A DNA stretch of 11,958 nucleotides from Candidatus Latescibacterota bacterium (GTDB lineage Bacteria > JAAXHH01 > JACQVL01), in assembly GCA_016209865.1 (NCBI GenBank), contig JACQVL010000222.1, positions 1-11,958 on the forward strand, written 5' to 3'. Both the position numbers and the translations under genes were made by a program. Within the stretch, counting starts at the first letter, position 1. Each line of letters begins with the position of its first letter. This document shows, one piece after another, positions 6,809-11,958 of the stretch. The notes under the pieces are model-generated. The model had not been told where the DNA came from and ran no database searches. It saw nothing but the letters and a program-made list of their open reading frames with translations.

Positions 6809-7651
6809 TCACTGTTTTTTCCGCCGGCCGAGATGATCTCGTTCGTCGATCTCATGCTGATCCTGCCATGCCGCCAGCAGCGGAGGAGACAGGACGAGGG
6901 CGGTGTACGGGCTGACGAGCGCGCCGATCAGGACGAGCAGGCCGATCGAGCGGATCGGGCCTGCGCCGATCAGGACGAGCGGGAGGGCGATCAGGATGAG
7001 GCTCATCGTGAAGACCAGCGCCGGCCGGAGCGATTGGAGCGCACCCCCGGTGACTGTCTGGGCCGGCATCTCCCGCCGGGCGGTTCGCAGGGGAGGCCGG
7101 AGCCGGTCGAGGATGGCGCAGGTCAGACTCAGGGTGTATCCCCCGATGGCGACGATGCCCAGCACGATCGAGGGGGACAACGGGGTCCCGACCCCGACGA
7201 CGAAGAGAGCGGTGACGGCCATCCCGTACACCGGGAGGACGGTCGAGATGACCGCCAGCCGGGCCTGTACCCGCCAGGCCGCGTAGGACGCAGCGGCGAA
7301 CGTCACCAGCAGGAGGCCGGCCCAGATCGGAAGCCAGCCGCCGTTCATCGCCCGGTCGAACAACGCGTTGATCAGTCCGCCGGCCACGGCGGCGAGGACC
7401 GCGATCGTGATCGTGCGTCCCGGCTGGTCGTCGAACTGCCAGCCCAGGTAGACGAGCACGAGCAGGCCGGCGATCAGCAGCCCGAACGCAAACCCGCCCC
7501 AGTTCCCGATGTCCCCGATGTCCACGGTCACGACAAACCCGCTCCGCAGCCAGAACGTCAGCACCCCGGCGGCGAACAGCGCCGCAGCCGTCACAACGAC
7601 AACCGGCGCGTTCCCCGTCCAGGCGGTGTAGAATTTTTTGATGAGGTCCAT
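6809..7651 (-). CDS. Orphan SecF-like polytopic membrane protein, degenerate
   Basis: This 280-residue membrane protein has about seven hydrophobic segments. The C-terminal half (about 130-265) follows SecF: a segment like RLAVISTVLPVYGM, then GIVAIGGYTLSLTCAILDRLR matching the SecF GYSxNDTxVxFDRxR element, then LVLIGALVSPYTALVLSPPLLAAW matching the final SecF spans. Differences matter: the HD pair normally found in the first segment reads PV, and the (N/D)DT of the second reads SLT, so membrane acidic residues thought to serve proton-driven SecDF function are absent. The roughly 100-residue periplasmic domain after the first span also seems missing. No secD is nearby. The start ATG at 7651 has a weak GAG; an upstream in-frame extension to 7732 would run through repeat DNA and the tktC end. 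It is best called a SecF/RND-fold relative of unknown function. Confidence 0.65.
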   Translation of the reverse strand: MDLIKKFYTAWTGNAPVVVVTAAALFAAGVLTFWLRSGFVVTVDIGDIGNWGGFAFGLLIAGLLVLVYLGWQFDDQPGRTITIAVLAAVAGGLINALFDRAMNGGWLPIWAGLLLVTFAAASYAAWRVQARLAVISTVLPVYGMAVTALFVVGVGTPLSPSIVLGIVAIGGYTLSLTCAILDRLRPPLRTARREMPAQTVTGGALQSLRPALVFTMSLILIALPLVLIGAGPIRSIGLLVLIGALVSPYTALVLSPPLLAAWQDQHEIDERDHLGRRKKQ

Positions 7652-7670
7652 AATTGATCTCAGCGCGTTT

Positions 7671-7698
7671 ACCGACCACCGATCACCGACCACCGGCC
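7671..7698. repeat. Heptamer tandem array B (4 x 7 bp) overlapping the transketolase C-subunit stop
   Basis: Four units read ACCGACC, ACCGATC, ACCGACC, ACCGGCC on the plus strand, followed by ACTG (7699-7702), the same flank as the array at 555-582. On the minus strand it encodes the last residues (AGGR) and the TGA stop of the transketolase C-terminal subunit. Confidence 0.85.
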
Positions 7699-8684
7699 AC
7701 TGCCCTTGCCGCCTCCGCGATGCTCTCCGCATCCATCCTGTAGCGCTTCACTAAGTAGGGGATCGACCCGCTCTCGCAGAAACAGTCGGGAATGCCGACT
7801 CGTTTCAAACGGACAGACAGTCCGGCGTCGATCGCCGCATCCGCCACCGCGCTCGCCAGCCCGCCGGTGATGACGTGATTCTCGGCGGTGACGACGGTGT
7901 TCACGCGACCCACCAATGAGAGCACGGCGTCCCGGTCGAACGGCTTCAGCGTGCTCACGTGCAGCACGGCAGCCTGGATGCCTCCATCGGCTAACTGCGC
8001 GGCCGCCTCCAGCGCCCGTCCCGTCATCAAGCCGGTGCTGATGAGGGCAACGTCTCGCCCGTCCCGCAGTAATTTCGCCTTGCCCAGGTCGAACCGGTAC
8101 GCGGTGGGGTCGAGCACGATTGGCACCTGGCCGCGGAGCACGCGCATGTAGACGGGGCCGTCGTAGTCGGCGATCGCCTCGACCGCCTGCGCGATCTCGG
8201 TCGCGTCGCACGGGTCGATCACGACGACGTTGGGCATCGCGCGCATCAGCGCGAGGTCTTCGATCCCCTGGTGCGTGCCGCCGTACCCGGTCGTCAGTCC
8301 GGGCAGTCCGGCGATGATCTTGACGTTCGTCTTCCCCAGGGCGGCGCCGATGGCGATGAAGTCGTACGCCCGGCGGGTGGCGAACACGCAGTACGTCGTG
8401 GCGAACGGGATGAACCCGGTGCGGGCGAGTCCGGCCGCCACTCCGATGAGGTTCTGTTCCGCCATGCCGATCTGAAAAAATCGTTCAGGAAACCGCTCGG
8501 CGAACACGTGGATATCGGTGTATTTGCCCAGGTCGGCGGTCAGCCCGACGATCCTCGTGTTGCGCTCACCCGCCCGGACGAGGGCGTGACCGAACGGGGC
8601 GGCCGCCGTCGCCGTTGCTCCTGCCGTGTCGGACGACAGCAGCGTGCCGGTGACACCGGGGGAGGGGTTCGTTGTCGTCGCCAT
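7683..8684 (-). CDS. Transketolase, C-terminal (pyrimidine-binding) subunit
   Basis: This 333-residue protein forms the second half of a split, thiamine diphosphate-dependent transketolase and would pair with the product of the preceding gene. After an Ala/Thr-rich 30-residue N-terminal extension comes the pyrimidine domain (about 31-190). It contains the catalytic Glu76 in IGMAEQNLIGVAAG that activates the cofactor, an aromatic FATRRAYDF segment (101-109) and GGTHQGIEDLALMR (135-148) with a substrate-binding His138. The transketolase C domain (about 200-325) holds DVALISTG and the VTAENHVITGG segment. ATG at 8684 has AAGGA 6 bases upstream. The last residues AGGR and the stop lie in a heptamer array, so the native C-terminus seems to have been replaced or extended by repeat DNA. 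The substrate is unknown; split transketolases occur in sugar catabolic clusters such as apulose-4-phosphate use. Confidence 0.92.
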   Translation of the reverse strand: MATTTNPSPGVTGTLLSSDTAGATATAAAPFGHALVRAGERNTRIVGLTADLGKYTDIHVFAERFPERFFQIGMAEQNLIGVAAGLARTGFIPFATTYCVFATRRAYDFIAIGAALGKTNVKIIAGLPGLTTGYGGTHQGIEDLALMRAMPNVVVIDPCDATEIAQAVEAIADYDGPVYMRVLRGQVPIVLDPTAYRFDLGKAKLLRDGRDVALISTGLMTGRALEAAAQLADGGIQAAVLHVSTLKPFDRDAVLSLVGRVNTVVTAENHVITGGLASAVADAAIDAGLSVRLKRVGIPDCFCESGSIPYLVKRYRMDAESIAEAARAVAGGR

Positions 8685-8695
8685 ATCGATTCCTT

Positions 8696-8751
8696 GTAGG
8701 GGCGAATCTCGTATTCGCCCCGATACGGGCGATCACAAGGATCGCCCCTAC
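8696..8751. repeat. Complete 56-bp double-hairpin GTAGGGGCG element
   Basis: The outer ends GTAG/CTAC are inverted. Hairpin 1 has GGGGCGAAT (8699-8707), a 5-base loop and ATTCGCCCC (8713-8721). Hairpin 2 has GGGCGATC (8727-8734), a 5-base loop and GATCGCCC (8740-8747). A 5-base GATAC joins them. The element fills almost the whole space between the two transketolase genes: its minus-strand start GTAG provides the TAG stop of the N-subunit, and its other end touches the AAGGA ribosome binding site of the C-subunit. It is related to elements at 531-556 and 9687-9757. Confidence 0.85.
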
Positions 8752-9590
8752 GACGCCTCCAATTGCTGCCGCGCCAGGTCCCACTCATCCGGCCCCACAC
8801 GGATAAAATGGGCCTTCTCACGCTGCTCGAACAGGCGGACACCTTTGCCCATCAGAGTGTCCATCACGATCGCATGCGGCCGGCCGTTCACCGTCTTCGC
8901 GGCGTCGATCGCGGTGACGATCGCCTCGATGTCGTTCCCGTTGATCCGCTGCGTGTCCCATCCGAACGCCGCCCACTTCTCGTCCACCGGCTCGACAGCC
9001 ATGACCTGCCGCGGCGGGCCGTCCGCCTGCTGGTTGTTGCAGTCGATGAACGCGAACAGGGAGTCCAGCCGGTAATACGCCCCGGCCATCGCCGCTTCCC
9101 ACGTCGCTCCTTCCTGCAGTTCGCCGTCGGACAGCAGGTTGAAGACGCGGGCGTCGCGCCCGTCGAGGTGCAGACCCAGGGCCATGCCGACCGCCTGCGA
9201 CAGTCCCTGGCCGAGCGACCCGCCGGTCATCTCAAAGCCGGGAGTGAACTCGCTGCCGGACATTTCGAGGCGGGAGCCGTCCGCCCCGTACGTGTCGAGT
9301 TCGTCGAGCGGAATGACGCCCGCCTCGGCCAGCGCGGCGTACAGGCCGATCGAGTAATGGCCGGTGGACAGGACGAAGCGGTCCCGGTCGGGCCAGTCGA
9401 GACGGTGCGGGTCGTACCGTATCTCATGAAAATACAGCACGGCCAGCAGGTCGGCGATGTCGAGTCCCTGGCCGACGTACCCCTGGCCGACCCGCTCCGC
9501 CATCCGCAGGACATGCAGGCGCAATCGCCTGGCGCGGACTTGTAACTCCGAGATGGTTGAGGCCCTGGAGTGTGATTCAACCTTCTGCAT
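8748..9590 (-). CDS. Transketolase, N-terminal (TPP-binding) subunit
   Basis: This 280-residue protein is the first half of a split transketolase. It binds the diphosphate end of thiamine diphosphate and a divalent metal. Visible family motifs are STGHYSIGLYAALAEAG with the cofactor-contacting His, a GGSLGQGLSQAVGMALG segment, and SDGELQEG followed about 28 residues later by CNNQQADG, the GDG-x(n)-NN cofactor motif with the first Gly as Ser. The size and C-terminal KAHFIRVGPDEWDLARQQL tail fit N-subunits of two-gene transketolases. I chose ATG at 9590, which has AAGGA 9 bases upstream; the longer frame to 9722 has 44 extra residues read out of repeat DNA. The stop TAG lies inside the hairpin element at 8696-8751. 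The neighbouring C-subunit lies 63 bases downstream. Confidence 0.92.
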   Translation of the reverse strand: MQKVESHSRASTISELQVRARRLRLHVLRMAERVGQGYVGQGLDIADLLAVLYFHEIRYDPHRLDWPDRDRFVLSTGHYSIGLYAALAEAGVIPLDELDTYGADGSRLEMSGSEFTPGFEMTGGSLGQGLSQAVGMALGLHLDGRDARVFNLLSDGELQEGATWEAAMAGAYYRLDSLFAFIDCNNQQADGPPRQVMAVEPVDEKWAAFGWDTQRINGNDIEAIVTAIDAAKTVNGRPHAIVMDTLMGKGVRLFEQREKAHFIRVGPDEWDLARQQLEAS

Positions 9591-9609
9591 CTGGGGAAAT
9601 CCTTTACGT

Positions 9610-9637
9610 AAGGACGAAGGACGAAGTAGTAAGGACG
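9610..9637. repeat. Heptamer tandem array D (4 x 7 bp)
   Basis: Units on the plus strand are AAGGACG, AAGGACG, AAGTAGT (decayed) and AAGGACG, in register and followed by an A-rich run. It is the inverse of array E at 9861-9888 across the same gap. Confidence 0.8.
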
Positions 9638-9686
9638 AAAAATAAGAGGAAAAGGGCTCTTCCGAGATTTTGGCGGAATTCAGCAT

Positions 9687-9757
9687 TGTAGGGACGCAAT
9701 TTATTGCGCCCTCTTTGGACATGATCCACGAAGGGCGCGATGAATCGCGCCCCTACA
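9687..9757. repeat. 71-bp GTAGGG double-hairpin element, diverged
   Basis: The outer ends TGTAGGG (9687-9693) and CCCTACA (9751-9757) are inverted. The first hairpin pairs CGCAAT with ATTGCG around 9695-9708. The second is GGGCGCGAT (9733-9741), a 2-base loop and ATCGCGCCC (9744-9752). A 21-base spacer separates them. The architecture equals the 8696-8751 element, but the stem words differ and the spacer is longer. Confidence 0.8.
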
Positions 9758-9860
9758 GGTGACCGATCTTGGGCATCATACCTCATCAGGGTCATGGTTC
9801 CGTAAAAAAGTCGGAAGAACCAGGAAAAGATTTTTCGTCCGTCCTGCATCCTTGCTTTTT

Positions 9861-9888
9861 CGTCCTTCGTCCTTCATCCTTCGTCCTT
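9861..9888. repeat. Heptamer tandem array E (4 x 7 bp)
   Basis: Units on the plus strand are CGTCCTT, CGTCCTT, CATCCTT, CGTCCTT. It is flanked on both sides by CCTTGCTTTT-like sequence (about 9850 and 9885), and further CATCC/CGTCC remnants lie at about 9835-9850. It is the inverse of array D. Confidence 0.82.
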
Positions 9889-9892
9889 GCTT

Positions 9893-10666
9893 TTACGACA
9901 GCTCCATCCCGCCGGTGAAGTTGAACCGCTCGGCGGTGACGTACGCGGCCGCGTCGGACGCCAGCCAGACGGCGGCCTCGGCGACTTCGGCCGGTTCGAC
10001 ACGGCGACTCATAGGGAGTCCCTTCGTGCGCTCCGCCCGCAGCTCTTCGGCGGACTTGCCCGTGACGCGCACCAGGTCGTGTTCGAGCGCGTCGATCATC
10101 CCACCGGTCATCCGGCCGGGCGCGATGCAGTTCACCGTGATCCCGTACGGCGCCCAGGCGACGGCGGCGGCGCGGGTCATGCTGTCGACGGCGGCCTTGC
10201 TGGCGGCGTACGAGACGAAGTTGGGGAACCCCATCTTCGAGGCAGGCGTCGTGATCGTGATGATCCGGCCATACTGCTGCGGGATCATCACCCGCGCCGC
10301 GGCCTGCATGCAGAAGAACGCCCCACGAGCGTTCACCCCGAACACCCGGTCCCACCGTTCGGGCGTCACGTCGAGGATGGCATCGACCAGACAGATCGCC
10401 GCGCAGTTGACGACGATGTCGAGCCGGCCGAACCGGGCGACGACGGCGTCGACGAGCTGGCCGGGCACGGTCGCGTCGGCGATATTCCCCTGGAGCGCCA
10501 TGCCCTGTGTACCCTGTCCAGCGAGTTCCAGCGTCTCGACGGCCGCCTGCTGGTTCAGGTCGGCCACGGCGACCGTGGCGCCTTCACGGGCGTACACTCT
10601 CACGACCTCGCGGCCGAGGCTTCCGCCGCCGCCGATGATGAGGGCAATGCGGTTCTGCAGCGTCAT
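9893..10666 (-). CDS. Short-chain dehydrogenase/reductase (classical SDR), atypical catalytic Thr
   Basis: This 257-residue Rossmann-fold oxidoreductase probably interconverts a hydroxyl and a keto group using NAD(H). The cofactor loop is GGGGSLG (12-18), and Asp36 at the end of strand 2 favours NAD over NADP. The NNAG element reads NCAA (87-90). The catalytic set shows Asn112 in VNARG, Tyr153 and Lys157 in YAASK, but the position 13 residues before Tyr, normally Ser, is Thr140. The C-terminal GGMEL region is typical. ATG at 10666 has AAAGGTG 7 bases upstream and lies 22 bases after the MacB-type permease stop, so both probably share a transcript. With the split transketolase downstream it suggests a sugar or polyol pathway; the substrate is unknown. 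Confidence 0.9.
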   Translation of the reverse strand: MTLQNRIALIIGGGGSLGREVVRVYAREGATVAVADLNQQAAVETLELAGQGTQGMALQGNIADATVPGQLVDAVVARFGRLDIVVNCAAICLVDAILDVTPERWDRVFGVNARGAFFCMQAAARVMIPQQYGRIITITTPASKMGFPNFVSYAASKAAVDSMTRAAAVAWAPYGITVNCIAPGRMTGGMIDALEHDLVRVTGKSAEELRAERTKGLPMSRRVEPAEVAEAAVWLASDAAAYVTAERFNFTGGMELS

Positions 10667-10688
10667 AATCAGTCACCTTTCGGCACGG

Positions 10689-11912
10689 TCATTCATACTG
10701 TAACGCACGGATGGGATCCAGCCGGGCGGCCTTTTGCGAGGGGATGAGCGCAAACGCCACGTTCAGGACGATCGCCAGCGTCAGCGCCAACAGGGCATTC
10801 GCGCCGTCGAACACGAACGGCAGGTTGACCCGCTCCGCGATCATCCGGGAGGTTTGCCAGCCGGCGGCCAGGCCCAGGATGCTGCCGAGCGAACTGACGA
10901 CCGCGGCTTCAAAGAGAACTTGGAAAAAGACATCGTGGGCCGTGGCTCCGAGGGCGCGTCGCGTCCCGATCTCCACGGTGCGCTCCTTGACGGCAATCCA
11001 CGAGATCGCCAGAATCCCCAGTCCTGACACCACCAGCCCGCTCAGCCCGATCCAGCGGACGAAGAACCGGAGCTTCTCGGACGACGCGAGCTGAGTGTCG
11101 ATCAACGCTTTCTGGTTCTGCGCCTGAAAATCCTCCGGCTGCCTGGCCGACGCGCGGTGACGCTGTCGAAGCACGCTTACGACCGTCTGGGCGGCCTCAT
11201 CCATCGCGTCCCACCGGTCGACCTCGATGAGGATCGCGCTGTAGTAGTCGATGTTCATCAGACGGTGCATCGCCGTGCTGAGCGGTATGTAGACCTGGTT
11301 ATCTTCGTTGGCGACGTCGAGTCCCTGGCCGCGTTCCGACATCACCCCGATGACTTCAAAAGGAACACGGTTGATGAACAGCCGCTGGCCGATGGGGGAC
11401 TCGTCCTCGAACAGATCATGGGCGACCGTCCGGCCGAGCACGGCGACACGACCGGACCGGCGCAGGTCCGCCTTGTCGAAGAAATCCCCCTGCGCCACGC
11501 GCCAGTTTTTGATCCGGATATAACCCGGCTCGCACCCGACGACCGGGCAATTCTTCGAGAACTCACCCGCCTTCAGGAGAAAGCCTCGGACTGCCACCGC
11601 TGACGCTCGCCGGATGGATGGAAGTTCGCGCCGGATGGCCCGGTAGTCCTGTTCGACGAGGGTGGTGACGATCGTGCCCGTCCGGGCGCGGCCGCCGACG
11701 CTGCGGCTCTGCTGGGGGGTGACGATGAGGACATTCGTGCCCATTCGTTGGATCTGATCGAGCACCTGCTGGCGTCCGCCCGATGCGTAGTTCACGGAGG
11801 CGATCACTCCCGCCACACCTAACATCGCGCTGAACAGGATGAGGGCGGAACGCAGGCGGAATCGCCACATCAGCCGCAGCGATCCTGACATGATATGGAG
11901 GAACTTGGCCAT
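10689..11912 (-). CDS. MacB-type ABC transporter permease
   Basis: This 407-residue inner-membrane permease has the MacB layout: a first span (about 22-44), a large periplasmic core domain (about 45-280, with MGTNVLIVTPQ, FEVIGVMSERG and VYIPLSTAMHRL), then three spans (about 283-303, 335-355, 372-393) forming the FtsX domain, with EIGTRRALGAT in the cytoplasmic loop and PSQKAARLDPIRALQYE at the end. Two cysteines (NCPVVGC) in the periplasmic domain could form a disulfide. It starts 3 bases after another permease gene that ends in the same signature, so this is a tandem pair, and their ATPase gene should lie beyond the window edge. ATG at 11912 has only a very close AGGG; coupled translation from the preceding gene is likely. 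The exported substrate is unknown. Confidence 0.93.
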   Translation of the reverse strand: MAKFLHIMSGSLRLMWRFRLRSALILFSAMLGVAGVIASVNYASGGRQQVLDQIQRMGTNVLIVTPQQSRSVGGRARTGTIVTTLVEQDYRAIRRELPSIRRASAVAVRGFLLKAGEFSKNCPVVGCEPGYIRIKNWRVAQGDFFDKADLRRSGRVAVLGRTVAHDLFEDESPIGQRLFINRVPFEVIGVMSERGQGLDVANEDNQVYIPLSTAMHRLMNIDYYSAILIEVDRWDAMDEAAQTVVSVLRQRHRASARQPEDFQAQNQKALIDTQLASSEKLRFFVRWIGLSGLVVSGLGILAISWIAVKERTVEIGTRRALGATAHDVFFQVLFEAAVVSSLGSILGLAAGWQTSRMIAERVNLPFVFDGANALLALTLAIVLNVAFALIPSQKAARLDPIRALQYE

Positions 11913-11915
11913 GCC

Positions 11916-11958
11916 CTACACTCGCAGCGCGGCCACCGGGTCGACGTTGGTGGCCTTC
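11916..11958 (-). CDS. C-terminal fragment of a further MacB/FtsX-type permease (5' end outside window)
   Basis: The last 13 codons before a TAG stop read KATNVDPVAALRV on the minus strand. This is the typical C-terminus of MacB/FtsX permeases (A-x-x-x-D/H-P-x-x-ALR), close to KAARLDPIRALQYE at the end of the next gene. Only 43 bases are visible, so the assignment rests on this motif and on the 3-base spacing to the following permease gene. Confidence 0.6.
   Translation of the reverse strand, partial: KATNVDPVAALRV

Larger units (their letters stand above)
9591..9892. other. 302-bp non-coding gap packed with repeats
   Basis: Between the SDR and transketolase genes no credible gene is seen. 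From the transketolase side it holds the ribosome binding site, heptamer array D (9610-9637), about 50 bases of unrepeated sequence, the hairpin element at 9687-9757, about 75 bases of lower-GC unrepeated sequence, decayed CATCC/CGTCC units (about 9835-9860) and heptamer array E (9861-9888), 4 bases from the SDR stop. Arrays D and E are the same unit in opposite orientation, so the whole gap is a large imperfect inverted repeat. No good promoter was seen. Confidence 0.75.

Noticed and set aside
6788-7657. A 289-codon open frame on the plus strand
   Set aside because: It has extreme Asp/Arg/Gln/Gly composition opposite the SecF-like gene, which has coherent membrane spans and family motifs on the minus strand.
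7651-7732. A 27-residue N-terminal extension of the SecF-like protein
   Set aside because: It would overlap the transketolase stop and be read out of the heptamer array; the ATG at 7651 immediately precedes a normal first membrane span.
9591-9722. A longer start for the transketolase N-subunit
   Set aside because: The 44 extra residues would be encoded by the hairpin element and heptamer array and have no family similarity; ATG at 9590 has a proper ribosome binding site.
9604-9849. A small minus-strand ORF in the repeat-filled gap
   Set aside because: It is made largely of repeat sequence and has no ribosome binding site or domain.
555-9888. Heptamer arrays as a CRISPR array
   Set aside because: Units are 7 bp with no spacers and are spread over several loci; no cas genes are present.

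Overview
The window is a high-GC, gene-dense stretch of a Gram-negative-type bacterial chromosome. Every supported gene lies on the minus strand, so transcription runs from position 11958 towards 1. Periplasmic Spy/CpxP-like proteins, MacB/FtsX-type exporters, a TlpA-type thioredoxin and a SecF-like protein point to a cell with a periplasm. The combination of short palindromic GTAGGGGCG elements and heptamer repeats suggests an environmental, probably uncultured lineage, but I cannot name a phylum from the sequence alone.

Region A (11958 down to 3528) reads as one long co-directional series: the last codons of a MacB-type permease, a second MacB-type permease, a short-chain dehydrogenase/reductase (SDR), a transketolase split into N-terminal (TPP-binding) and C-terminal (pyrimidine-binding) subunits, an orphan and degenerate SecF-like membrane protein, and a LolD/MacB-type ATPase overlapping an 835-residue FtsX-type permease. 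The SDR and split transketolase form a plausible carbohydrate-modifying unit with unknown substrate. The gaps between these genes are filled with repeats, and three genes end in stop codons that lie inside repeat sequence.

Region B (3527 down to 2232) is a two-gene redox unit. An AhpD/CMD-like protein with a CxxCxxxH site is followed 3 bases later by a membrane-anchored TlpA-like thioredoxin with WCPPC. It has an AT-rich leader with a TATAAT box and a strong palindromic hairpin after the last gene.

Region C (2180 down to 1) is a stress-response operon: an ECF sigma factor, an overlapping zinc-finger anti-sigma factor, a membrane-anchored Spy/CpxP-like protein and, after a repeat-filled gap, a second secreted Spy/CpxP-like protein cut by the window edge. 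A GGAAC-N17-CGTC motif ahead of the sigma gene matches the general ECF promoter pattern and suggests autoregulation. The layout resembles a sigma/anti-sigma/periplasmic-sensor module (compare CnrH/CnrY/CnrX), but the anchored Spy-like protein has no His or Cys, which argues against a classical metal sensor.

Two repeat families run through the intergenic DNA. One consists of GTAGGGGCG...CGCCCCTAC double-hairpin elements (three sites, plus a related palindrome). The other consists of arrays of exactly four 7-bp units (five sites). I found no RNA genes, CRISPR arrays or insertion sequences.
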